Shown: positions 20,796-33,326 of the stretch, one piece after another | How the letters are laid out: each line of letters begins with the position of its first letter | Numbering within the stretch: position 1 is the stretch's first letter | NCBI GenBank assembly: GCA_032716605.1 | Contig: CM064572.1 | Coordinates: forward strand, 41,686,982 to 41,750,981 | Reading direction: 5' to 3' | Origin: Paralithodes platypus | Taxonomy: Eukaryota; Arthropoda; Malacostraca; Decapoda; Lithodidae | Length of the DNA: 64,000 nucleotides | Notes under the pieces: generated by a model | The model's input: the letters and a program-made list of their open reading frames with translations, nothing else | Databases searched by the model: none | What the model was told of the DNA's origin: nothing | Made by a program: the position numbers and the translations under genes

Positions 20796-21226
20796 CCCCT
20801 CCGACCACAGGGATGCACGTCATGCGTGGCCTATGTATGTAACCCACAGTACCAGCAACGCAATGGTTGCGTCCACTTTCATTACTCTTGTCCTATGGCA
20901 CCTAGAGGGCTCAAAATTGTATGGGAACTCCTTTAGGATCCCACAGAACAATACCGTTGGTTGGCAACCCCCATGTCAAGCCGCGTGCGCGGCGTGCGTG
21001 TGGGCGTGCGCTGGAGTGATATGCCAGTATATTGGCTACCCATCACCCAATGATAATTGTGACTTTCCCCCGCCCCACAGGACCCCCAAATGACCTAGGT
21101 GAGTGGCTTTATGTTGCTTTTCATTCATTATTAACCCATTCCACGTGTTTTCAGAACAAATATAAACATTGACTTGTGGCTGGTCCTGGAGTGTACTTTT
21201 TATTAAATCGCTTGGGGTCCAGGGGG
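20796..21226 (-). mobile_element. TTAA-flanked ~430-bp MITE (family 1), inverted and degraded
   Basis: Bounded by TTAA at 20792-20795 and 21227-21230. In reverse orientation it matches the elements at 27236, 28308 and 34454 (CCATAGGAC, GAGCCCTCTAGGTGCC, GGTTGCGTCC, GCGCGC-type run). Divergence is much higher than in the other copies. Confidence 0.6.
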
Positions 21227-21283
21227 TTAATGGAAAAATATGAAACTAGTATGTCTCTGTATCATATTAATGGCAAGTTTTAA

Positions 21284-21495
21284 CCCCTTCTGTACCGGTG
21301 ATGTCTTTTTAATTTGATTTCAGCTACATTTACACAATTTTATTAAGCTTACGAAGGATATAATTATGGTCAGTAAAAGGATTGAATGAGATAGTTTGTC
21401 GCCTTTTCATGAGTAGTTGTCCTTCCTAAGCCTAATAAGGTCGTCTAATCATTGTGATAGTATATTAAAAAAGAATGTCACCGTTACTGAATGGG
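21284..21495. mobile_element. TTAA-flanked MITE (family 2)
   Basis: Starts after TTAA at 21280-21283 with CCCCTTCTGTACCGGTGATG and ends with TGTCACCGTTACTGAATGGG before TTAC at 21496-21499, a one-base decay of TTAA. Ends are inverted repeats. Confidence 0.65.
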
Positions 21496-21689
21496 TTACG
21501 GGCGAGGTAGTCACTTGTTCTGGACATTCTTCTCCCTCATGTTAAGCCCCTAAATTTTGAGATTTTAAGATCTTCGTTCCATTAGTATGGCGATTTTGAA
21601 ACCTTTTGCCCCATTTCTTTATCAATACTGAGGCCTTTCGTTCCATTTAGGTGTCAAATTTATTAGTGTTTCTCTCCGTCAATGACGTG

Positions 21690-22640
21690 AAAGCCTATAT
21701 CTATCTACCCATCCGGAACTCCCAGCGGACTATCCCTTATTCTTCAACAATACAAAAATCAGTCCTTCATCTTCTCTCAATATTCTTGGTGTCTCTTTTT
21801 ATTCTGCTCTCACTTGGAAGGAACATATTACCAGTCTTGCTAAAGCAGCCTCCCAGAAGCTGGGTGTGTTCAACCGCCTCAAGGGGTTCTTCACCCCTGC
21901 ACAGCTTCTTGCTCTGTACAGGGGCATAGTGCGTCCTTGTATTGAGTATTGTTCACATGTGTGGGGAGGATCCTCTCACACTGCACTCCTAGACAAAGTG
22001 GAAAGGAAGGCCTTTCGTATCATTAAAACCCACCCTCTCACCAACTCTCTGATAACTCTCTCTCTTCGCCGCAATGTTGCATCTCTCTCGCTATTCTATC
22101 GCTACTACAATAATCAATGCTCCTCAGAGCTCTCCCACTGTATACCACTTCCTCTACGTAGGGTACGTGGTACTCGTCTTGCAACACAATCCCACCCCTT
22201 ACTCTGTGCAACTCTCCAACCCAAGAGTGAAATGTTGCTCTCTGACTTTCTTCTATTCAACAGCTGAGCTCTGGAACTCTCTCTCAGCATCAGTCTTTCC
22301 CTCATCATATGACTTAAATTGCTTCAAACTCTGTGTGTCCAGGCATTTTGGCTCGAATGTCCCTTGATTTTTGGCACTGTCACTCTTTCAACTATAGGGG
22401 AGGCACTCGATGCAGGCAGTTCTGCCTTATGTCTCCCTTACTCACATAGAAAGAAAATAAATGCAGTATATACCTCTTCTGGGTCTTTAACAGGGGTGAC
22501 CCCCTTTTTGTTATTACTGTCCTTTTCTCTCTTTCTCTGGCTTGTATCCATTCGGCCTCATTCAGCCAATATTTTAAGACGTTTATCCCCATCTAGGTGT
22601 CGATTTCTTCCTGGCGAGCGATAGCGAGCCAGCATTATAT
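21690..22640 (+). pseudogene. 3' part of a YADD-type LINE (truncated, frameshifted)
   Basis: The plus strand carries the C-terminal end of a LINE reverse transcriptase. First come NRLKGFFTPAQLLALYRG, IVRPCIEYCSHVWGG and KVERKAFRII in one frame (21866-22267). After a frameshift near 22180 follow TAELWNSLSASVFPSSYDLNCFK and a HFGSNVP end (to 22366). The 5' part, including the catalytic boxes, is absent. The 3' trailer runs to about 22640 and faces an inverted copy starting at 22725. Confidence 0.75.
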
Positions 22641-22724
22641 GAAGAAATGCGGCTTTGCCGGAGACATTTTTCTATTGAGAAATGTACAAATTTAGCCTGC
22701 TGTCAAACAAAAATTAAAAATATG

Positions 22725-25630
22725 CTGACTCGCTACCGCTCACCAGTAAAAAATTGACACCTGGATGGGGATAAACGTCTTAAAACAGTAGGCTGAATGG
22801 GGCCAAATGGATACAAGCCAGAGAAAGATAGAAAAGGACAGAACAAAAACAAGTCACCCCCCTCAAGGGGTAAAGAACCCCTTGAGGCGGTTGAGCACAC
22901 CCAGCTTCTGGGAGGCTGCCTTAGCAAGACTGGTAATATGGTCCTTCCAAGTGAGAGCAGAAGAAAAAGAGGCACCAAAAATATTGGGAGAAGATGAAGG
23001 ATTGATTTTTGTTTTGTTGAAGAATAAGGGAACTGGGAAAGCTCTGAGGAACACTGATTATTATAGTAGCGACAGAATAGTGAGAGAGATGCAACATTGC
23101 GGCGGAGAGAGAGAGAGATTGCAGATAGTTGGTGAGTGAATGGGAGTTAATGATACAAAAGGCCTTCCTCTCAACTTTGTCTAGCAGAGCGGTGTGAGAG
23201 GAACCTCCCCACACATGTGAACAATACTCAATACGAGGATGCACTATGCCCCTGTACAGAACAAGAAGCTGTGCAGGGGTAAAGAACCCCCTATGGTCCT
23301 TCCAAATGAGAGCAGAAGAAAAAGAGACACCAAGAATATTGAGAGAAGATGAAGGATTGATTTTTGTATTGTTGAAGAATAAGGGATAGTCCGCTGGACG
23401 TTCCGGATGGGTAGATAGATGGAGAAATTGGGTTTTTGGAAGCATTAAAGGTTTTCTCTGCCCCAATTGTAGATTGTATTTAGATCAGAATTTAAGAGTT
23501 CTATGGTTTCATTACGTTTGTCGTTGAGGGATTGCTGGCTGGGGCGTTCTGAAAAACTAATGGAGTAGTGTAAGGTTGAGTTGTCTGCATATAAATGGAT
23601 GGGAATTGAGGTACAGTTGAGAAGATCATTTATAAAAATTAGAAAGAGAATAGTAGATAGGACAGATCGCTGAGGAACACCGGAGTTTATAGGGTGAGGA
23701 AGTGAGCGTTGGCCGTCCACAACTGCGGCTATGGAACGGCCGGAAAGGAAATTATAGACAAAGGCACAGATGCAGGGATAGAAACCGAAGGAGGGTAGTT
23801 TAGAAATTAAGATTTGTGCCAGACTCTATCAAAGGTTTTCGATATGTCTAGTGCAATAGAAAAAGTCTCACCGAAGTCCCGAAAGGAGGATGACCAAGAG
23901 TTAGTAAGATATGAAAGAAGATCATCAGTAAAGCGACCCTTAAGGAAGCCATACTGGCGATCTGAGAGCAGATTATGAAAAGAAATATGCTTAAGAAATT
24001 TGGAAGCAAGAATAGTTTCAAAAACTTTAGAAATACAAGAGCTGAGAGCAATTGGACGATAGTTGGAGGGTTGAGAGCTATCACCCTTCTTTGGGACAGG
24101 TTGAATGAGATCAAACTTCCAGCATGAAGGGAAAACGCTAGAGGATAGACAGAGACGAAAGAGTTTGCCTAGGCAGGGAGTCAGCACGGAAGCACAGTTT
24201 TTGAGAACAACAGGAGGAACACCGTCCGGACCGTACGCTTTCATAGTATTAAGCCCAGAGAGGGTAGAAAGTACATCTTTAGAAGAGATTAGGATATTAG
24301 GCATAAGTAAGAGAGAGGAGGGTGGAGAGGGAGGAATAGCACCGGAATCATCCAAGGTGGAGTTTCTAGCAAAAGTTTGAGCGAAGAGTTTAGCTTTGTC
24401 ATAGGAAGAAGAGATGGTTGGGCCATCAGAGTGGGAAAGGGGAGGGAAAGACGAGGAAGAGAAATTATTGGAGAGGTTTTTGGCTAGATGCCAGAAAGCT
24501 TGGGAAGAGCTAGAGTTGGATAGTTCAGTGCATTTATTATTGATGAAATAGTGTTTGGCAAGTCGAAGAACAGATTTGGCTTGATTCCGGGCAGAAACAT
24601 AGGCAGAATGAGATTCTTGAGATTTAAGGCGTCGGAATCATTTGAATGATTCCTCCTTATTGCGGACAGCAGTAGAACAGGCGTGAGTAAACCAAGATTT
24701 TTTAGCAATAGTCTGAGAGAAAGAGAATGGAATGTATGCTTCCATGCCCGATAGGATTACCTCGGTAATGCGTTCAGCACTCTCCGAGGGTCCCCGGCCA
24801 CGGAAGCAGAAATCCTTCCATGGGAAATCTAAGAAGTACTGCCGGAGAGCCTCCCAGTCGGCAGCGCCAAAGTGCCACAAGCACCACCGGCTAGGAGGAT
24901 CGGGTGGCCGTACTGGAGAGATAGGACAGGTGACAGAGATAAGTTTATGGTCGGAGGAGCCCAAAGGAGAGAAAAGATCGACAGTATAAGAAGAATGGTT
25001 AGAAGTTAGAAACAAATCTAGAATGTTGGGCCGATCTCCGAGGCGATCGGAGATGCGGGGGGGTTGTTGAACTAACTGCTCTAGGTCATTTAGGATAGAA
25101 AAGACGTAGGCTTGTTCACCAGGTTGGTCAGTAGTGTGAGAGAAGAGCCATTGGCGGTGGTGAACGTTGAAATCTCCTAAGATGGAGTTTTCTGAGAAAG
25201 GAGAAATGGATAAAATATGCTCCACTAAGAGTTTAGATAGTCAAAGAATTTGGGAAAGTTGGTAGAGTTAGGGGAAAGATAGACAGCACAGAAATATTTA
25301 GTAAGAGAATGAAGGGAAAGTTTGAGCCATAAAGTTGAGAATTCAGAGGAGTCGAAATCGGGAACATGAGAGAAAGTGAGATGTTTGTACACATATGCAC
25401 AACATCCGCCTTTGGCTTTTAAACTAGGATAGAGAAAGTAGAAGGATACAGAGAAGGGGCTGCTCGATGTTGCTACAGACACCTGAGTTTCGGTGAGGAA
25501 AAGAAGATCAGGTTTGTAGGAGGAGAAATGGTGTTCAACATAGTGAAAGTTAGAGGAAAGTCTGCGAATGTTGCAGAAATTAATAGAAAGAGTAAACGGC
25601 TGAGGTCCAGGTAATTTTGTGGGGTCGGCA
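22725..25630 (-). pseudogene. YADD-type LINE, near full length but rearranged
   Basis: On the minus strand from about 25600: an endonuclease split over 25482-25225 and 25225-24638 ([34 protein letters not shown]), an RT start (24355-23807: YGPDGVPPVVLKNC, SNYRPIALSS, ALDISKTFDRVWH), the catalytic region (23720-23445) with GVPQ and a degenerate YADN in place of YADD, and a C-terminal part (23466-22733). The last part is scrambled: the INPSSSLNIL segment occurs twice and one internal block is deleted. Loss of the second Asp, frameshifts and rearrangement make it inactive. Confidence 0.75.
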
Positions 25631-25639
25631 TCGGAAGGC

Positions 25640-25690
25640 CGGGAGGGGGGGGGTATGGGGGCATTTATGGCCCCCCCCCCCCTCCCTGGG
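25640..25690. repeat. G tract and C tract in inverted arrangement
   Basis: A GGGAGGGGGGGGG run followed within about 30 bases by a CCCCCCCCCCCCCCTCCC run, able to pair as a hairpin. It lies at the 5' edge of the LINE on the minus strand. Such tracts are prone to assembly error. Confidence 0.6.
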
Positions 25691-27235
<1,545 letters not shown>

Positions 27236-27659
27236 CCCACTGAACCCCAGCTATTGAATAATAAATGTACCACCCCAGGACCAGGGGGTTGTAAAAAAAA
27301 AGGTTTTCCAGAAAACACCAGGAATGGGTTAGAAATGAAGGAAAACCCACAAAAAACCGATCCCCTAGGTCATTAAGGGGTCCTACGGTGCGCCCGAAAG
27401 TCGGAATTAACATGGGGAAATGGGTAGGCAAAATCAGGCAAAAACAGGTTTTTGCGCGCTCACGCGCACACGGTTAAATTTTGAGAGTTTTCAACCATCG
27501 GCATTGTTGCGTGGGATACTTATGCAGTTCCCATACAAATTTGAGCCCTCTACGTGCCATAGGAACGGAGTAATTAACCAGGACGCACCTTATGTGTCCC
27601 TGGGGTTTAGCGTTACATACATTGCCGACGCAAATGTGTCGTCGCTGGGGTTCTGTGGG
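27236..27659 (+). mobile_element. TTAA-flanked MITE (family 1), 424 bp
   Basis: TTAA at 27232-27235 and 27660-27663. With the TTAA included the ends read TTAACCCACTGAACCCCAGC and, reversed from the right, TTAACCCACAGAACCCCAGC, so the inverted ends differ at one base in 20. TTAA targets and ends starting with CCC fit piggyBac-type non-autonomous elements; family assignment is inference. Internal blocks include TTTGCGCGCTCACGCGCAC and CAACCATCGGCATTGTTGCG. Confidence 0.75.
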
Positions 27660-27819
27660 TTAATTATTATAACAGGCTTCTATAGAGAAAAAGTGGACTT
27701 TGTGGAAACCCCCAGAACACCAAGGTACGTTTTACATGTAAACATATGGGTTCGTTAACGCAGTTTTTGGTAACACAGAAGGTTGCCAGAACACATTAGC
27801 CGCGTTACTGGAGGATTGA

Positions 27820-27830
27820 CTGTATATATA

Positions 27831-27865
<35 letters not shown>

Positions 27866-28307
27866 GAAGTATATACTGTATAATATTCCAAGGGGGTTTA
27901 TTGGAAAACAAACTTGCTCAAAAATTCAAAATGAGTAGCTCTGAATGCTACTATGACAAATAATAATATATATATTAACAATTTTGTATAGTTAAAAAGT
28001 ATGCTATAGTTAAGGGGGGGGGGGGGGGGAAATCTGGACCCCCTTCTCCACCACCTTGCATACCATTAAAGAGGGTTAAGTGAGATAGTTCGAAGCTTGT
28101 TAATTGCTAGAGGCCCCTTTTATACTGAATATAATTGTGTAAGAGTAGCCAGAATAAAGTTAAAAAGACGACACTGGTACTGAAGAAATTCAATCCTACA
28201 GGTATATCATAAGCTAATTAAAACCGTCTAATTTTAACCATAATCAAGAGTAAACAGACGTCATTGTCCTGAAGGAGTTAGCTTGAAATTAACCCCTTCA
28301 GTATTAA
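27820..28307. other. Non-coding stretch: TA run, G tract and a decayed MITE
   Basis: TA-rich run at about 27823-27865, a G tract of about 15 bases at 28015-28030, and from about 28065 to 28210 a degraded family-2 MITE (GACGACACTGGTACTGAAG at its right end). No gene. Confidence 0.5.
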
Positions 28308-28751
28308 CCCGCTGAGTACCAGCTAAATATTTATAAATGTACCACCCAGGACCGGCTGATTCTGATTTTTTTGTTTATTCCAGAAACAATAGCGAATGGC
28401 TTAGGAATGAAGGAAAAACCACGAAAAACCGATCAAAAAGCTCAAAAAATGGTCCTACAGAGCCCCCGAAAACGGATTTTACAAGAGTAAAAAATTGAAG
28501 GCAATTTCCCCAAAAAAACATGTTTTTGCGCGCTCACACGCACGCGCACGCGGTTGGACTTTGAGAGTTCTCAACCATCGCCATGGGTGCGTGGGATACT
28601 TACACAGTTCCCATACAAATCTGAGCCCTCTAGGTGCCATAGGACCAGAGTAATAGGGACCGGAGTGACACTGATGCAGACGTCTGCGTCGCTGGGGTTT
28701 AGCGTTACATACATTACCGACGCACTGTTTGCGTCGCTGGGGCTCAGTGGG
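28308..28751 (+). mobile_element. TTAA-flanked MITE (family 1), 444 bp
   Basis: TTAA at 28304-28307 and 28752-28755. Ends CCCGCTGAGTACCAGC and GCTGGGGCTCAGTGGG are inverted repeats with a few mismatches. The internal sequence is close to the copies at 27236 and 34454. Confidence 0.75.
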
Positions 28752-28755
28752 TTAA

Positions 28756-29879
28756 GACGTGTTTTATGTTTATTCAGACTATTATCATTAAGCGATTTTA
28801 TTCAGCCTAGGAAGGACCTGTGAGAGGCAAAGGGATAATGTAGTTTGTTATTACCCCCTTGATTCCTAAACATCCTTCCTACGTACCATAAAATTGTCTA
28901 ATACAGACATTCAGTATATACATACATAATTTTGAAGACCAAGTGCTCTACACAAAGTGCGGCTCAGGTATCACATCCACGGTGTTCCAGGCAGCCCTGT
29001 TCAGAGCTGCCTCACTTGGCACGATGTATATATTAACTATTTCATTGCGGGAGTTTTGACCTTAACCCGGGAACGGCACCGAGACTTAAGAGGTTTTACT
29101 GGGTGAAGGTGATGGGACTCTTAAGATCCATGGCCTAACAAATGCCTTATAAAAGACCCCAGTGGCACTCAAAACAAAGGAATATATAATTAAGTGAGAT
29201 AATTCCCCTTCATACCTTCTATCAATCCTCCACATGTGTGCCAGCCCAGACTTGGTGGGTAATGGATGAAGGGATCCTGTGCTGCCTGTAATAACTTGCC
29301 TCACTCCCAGGATACATAATAAGAGGATTTCAGTGCCCGTCTGGTGACAGGACTTGTCAGGAAGGGGTTAAAGATCAGACCGTAAGGTCTGATCTCATGT
29401 CTTTCTTGGTCTGCCCCTTTGTGCTGTTCCCTCCATGTTGTTGTTGTTTTTGTTCCCCAGGCTGTCTGGCCGAACAGCCCCAAGGTCACGAGCAAGGCCA
29501 AGGCCATAAACGAGCGCCCCCACAAAACCCTCCCTGCTTACCACTAACAAAGCCCGGGTGACCGAAGCCACTCCAAGGCAGGGAGCTGAGGAGGGTGCGG
29601 AAACGCCCGGGAAACCAAAACCCCACCCAAGGCCCTGTGCCCCTCAGCAATTATGAAGGGAAAGTTGAGGGACAAGGGAAAAATGTGATGCTTTTGCTCC
29701 CAATCTGCCAACTTCTAGGTTGGCAGTAGGGAGGTCAATCCACGGAAAAGACGCTGTCACTTGAGATCTAGAAGATATATAAGTAAAAGGAACAGTCAGA
29801 GTAAGCTATGGGTATAGCAGAGAATGCTCAGCTCTCACTCTGATAGACCAGCCCATCACCATGTTCCCTCCATGTTCAC
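28756..29879. other. Intron sequence, no gene recognised
   Basis: Short frames only. At 29050-29130 a TAACCCGGGAACGGC...CTTAAGAG stretch resembles 1340-1410. At 29372-29392 there is a small GATCAGAC...GTCTGATC hairpin. Nothing identifiable as coding or RNA. Confidence 0.45.
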
Positions 29880-31175
29880 GGACTTGGTTAATCTATCTTC
29901 TCTACATGTCCAAACCATCCAAGCCTACTAGTATGCATCTCATAACTGATACTCTTGATATCTAACTGTCCCCTCAGCTCTTCACTAGATATCCTATCTT
30001 GCAGTTTGGAATCCGCATCACACATCCGTCTCACCATTCTCTTTGTGCTACAGTCCATTCTATTGAAATAATTTGCTTTGTCAAGCCACGTTACTGAAGC
30101 ATATATCATTGCGCATTTAACACAGGAGGTGTACACCTTTCCCTTCAAGGGGAGGGGGAATCGTCTCATAATAAGCAGTAGCAACAGTTCTCTGAATTTT
30201 CGCCAAACACATCTTATTCTAGCGATATAGGTGGCCTCAGCCCCACCTCCAGCAGGGATGATATCTCCTAAGTAGCAAAACTTGTCACCATCTCCAGTGC
30301 CTCATTGTCAAAGTTAGCATTCTTGAATCAGTCATTGAACACAAGCTCACCTTTGCATACTATTCCTACAAACTACTCAATTTCGAATTTCTTCCTCGGA
30401 AGAGGTCCCCTATATTCTAGTATAGCACTTCTTCTTGTGGTGTACCCAGTAGCGGCTGACGTTATACTGTATTGAATTCATGCCCACCCTTTTTCTCCAT
30501 ACTGCACATGGATATACACCGCTTATATCTGCCTTTCCAAGCCCTAATCTACGATGTAAAACCTTGGTTATATTTATGTATGTATGTATATATGCATATA
30601 CTCAGGCACATACCCCATTGCTGGGGATGGCCGACTCGAGACACAGCCCGAACAGAAACCTTCTTAGGCTTTGGGGCAACTTTCACGTTCCCTCGCTCCT
30701 TAATTGTGTCTTGTTGAGTAGTATGATTTTACAAGGGGAGGAGGGTTCCTAGCCTCCTGCCCCCAGAAGGAAAAGTAGGAGAGTAAAAGAGACGGACAGA
30801 AATGGCCAAGGTTTGGTAGAGGATGTCAAACCTCACTCTGGATAGGACCAGCTCTCACCCTAGGTTTTATATATATTAACTCTAAATACTTTACTTTCCA
30901 TGCCTTCTCTCCATCTTGTAAGCCTGGCCTCGGCATCCCGCACACTATCTGCGATAAGTACTATGTCATCTGCGTATTCCAATTCCCAGGGGAGCCCAAC
31001 TCTGAAATCACCAGATAGTGCCTCCAGAACCATAAAACATGGAGAGGGCTTAACACAGAAACCCTGGTGGACTCCAATGCAAACTGGTAATTCGTCTATC
31101 AGTAGGCTACACCATTCACCCTCACTGTTGTTCGTGAGTCCTCGTCTAATGATTGCTAGTAATTTTCCCTTTCAA
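29880..31175 (-). pseudogene. Degraded LINE reverse transcriptase fragment, interrupted
   Basis: The minus strand reads an RT piece from about 31170 to 30900 (LLAIIRRGLT, GVHQGFCVKPSPCF, PWELEYADDIVLIADS). Further on, 30430 to 29888, it reads the C-terminal part (PLPLKGKVYTSCVKCAMIYAS, LGWFGHVEKID). The YADD box is intact but the piece between about 30430 and 30890 is unrelated or too decayed. Family not resolved; it differs from the other LINEs here. Its right edge stops within about 10-15 bases of the phosphatase exon at 31183. Confidence 0.65.
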
Positions 31176-31182
31176 ATACCAG

Positions 31183-31317
31183 GGTTACAAGCAGCCTAAG
31201 CAGTTCATCGCCAGCCAGGGACCTCTCTTTGTCACCAGGCAGGACTTCTGGCGTATGATCTGGGAGAAGAATGTCAGCATCGTGGTCATGCTCACCAGGT
31301 GTTCGCAGAATGGTGTG
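31183..31317 (+). CDS. Protein tyrosine phosphatase, exon encoding GYKQPK...QGPL...FWRMIWE
   Basis: Acceptor TTTTCCCTTTCAAATACCAG, donor GTGAGT at 31318; 45 codons, phase 0 at both ends. Encodes GYKQPKQFIASQGPL, TRQDFWRMIWE and VVMLTRCSQNGV. A-[ST]-QGPL and DFWRMIWE are hallmark family motifs of the domain core. The exon sits between a LINE fragment and a TC/TA microsatellite. The next intron is 28.6 kb, the longest here. Confidence 0.95.
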
Positions 31318-31361
31318 GTGAGTACAGTCCAGAGAGTAGATTCATAACTATATAATTATAT

Positions 31362-31363
31362 AT

Positions 31364-31438
<75 letters not shown>
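31362..31438. repeat. (TC)n then (TA)n microsatellite
   Basis: About 17 TC units (31363-31396) followed by about 20 TA units. It lies 45 bases after the donor of the 31183 exon. Confidence 0.9.
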
Positions 31439-31439
<1 letters not shown>

Positions 31440-31441
<2 letters not shown>

Positions 31442-33326
31442 ACGTCTCTGGGTACAGAAGTGGTTAACTTAATGAAACTAGACCGAACAGAGAATATGAA
31501 AAGGTATAAAGACAGCTGAAGGCCAATAGAACTTAACATTTTAAAGTTTGTTATGTTGTTACTTGCTTTCCTTTTAGCTGTTGGGACTTATTTATCCTTT
31601 ATACTTTGACATACTTCAATTAGGATCAATCAAAAAACTATTTCAAGTCATATAGAATTATTTCAATGTTTAATATTCAGTAGGCTACTAGGCTAATTAC
31701 GAGTAGGGAAAACTTGGTATGAAAGTAAGGACTTTTAATTAATCTTGATTAGCATTAAAGTATAAATATTTGTTATGTCGGGTTGTAATATTTACAACTC
31801 GTGATATAGTCTCTTCAAAAATCCAATTATGGACTTATAGACCTTAATATAGCCCGATAGGGTCACACCGAACACGTTCTCAAGAGCACAAAATAGGTAT
31901 TCAATCAGGATAATGCAGAACTCAATGACAACACACATAGAACATATGAATGATATTTTATTATAAGTAACTTCAATCTTGAACTATCATGGACCGTCTC
32001 AACATAACCATCTCAATTTCCAACTCTCGAATATAGATCCATAGTCGGGGATGGTTCCTGGTCTGAAGTAGTAACAATAATAATACACAAATAATAGAGT
32101 GCATATGTTGAGAGTCTTATAAGAATAATTCATACACAAATGTGGTCAATGGTATTAGCTAGTAATGTGGCAACACAAGTAGAACACGAACATATAAATT
32201 ATACCCACTAATAATAACAAACGATGTGAGTTGAGTGTCTTACGTGAAAAGAAACAACAAGGGAAATTAAGTACAGTCTCAGTATCGGAGACACGGGGGG
32301 AGTTGAGAGCAAAATAAACACTCAGGTAAGCTGGGTGAGTCACACGGTTGAGGGGTGCATTTAGAGGAAGTCTCTGTATTCTCAAGTGACCTTCCTACTT
32401 AAATAAGGGAGGTCAGGTCACTGAATGGACTGCGGTGGTGGGAATTTATTTCAGAGTTAATGCAACTAAACTTGTAAATTTGATAATGGCACTCTGAAAT
32501 TAGGTGGCAAAATAGGTTTTAATTAAATACACAAAAGATTAACAGGGCGGATTAAATTATGTAATTTCCAATGAATATCTTATATTCACGTCAACGATCG
32601 TATGTAAGAATAACGAAACGAGCCGAGGAATTCAGATATAAAGCGGTTGTATAATTATGAATGAACTATAGAATAAATCTATTTAATTATACTGGAGAAA
32701 TTATAATTAACTAAAAGAAGTTAGTCAACGAATGCTCTGGAAAACGCTTAGGATTAATAGCGTACAAGGACAATTAACAAAATCTTAGTGAACAAGAGAA
32801 CTGGGGCGCATACAACGAAGTTATGCTGAAGAAACACCATATATCAGTATTCCTAAGAGGTCTGAATAAATTAACAGAGTCTTTCAAGGAACATACACTC
32901 GAGTAATAGGTGTATGGTTAGTGATGTGGAATTAAGTAACAGAATCTATGCAATGTTGGAATTCCGGAGCACGAAGAATCAGAATTACTTACATCAGTAA
33001 TCAAATGAACGTCAATACGAATTCATAAAATAATTACAAAGGTGATTATGTAGGTAGTAGGGGTAGGCAGCCCCGCCCAGGGAAGTACTACCGCCAAGGT
33101 TCGGGAGACTCAGGGAATAGCCTGAATTCCATTTTCTCTCCCAGGCCTTGGTAGCTGGATACATATCTTTCTGCCTCACACATCAGGGGTATCAGGAAAA
33201 CCCTCTTTATATAACATACACATCCAACTTCACGACATTGCCCTACATTGCTATCCTCTATCCATAAAACACTACTCTTCCCACTACATATCATACATGT
33301 AACACCATACACCTTACCCAATAAAT
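31440..33326. other. AT-rich intron sequence, no gene recognised
   Basis: No frame longer than about 120 codons and none with recognisable motifs. The final 250 bases may be the 5' leader of the LINE that follows. Confidence 0.5.
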
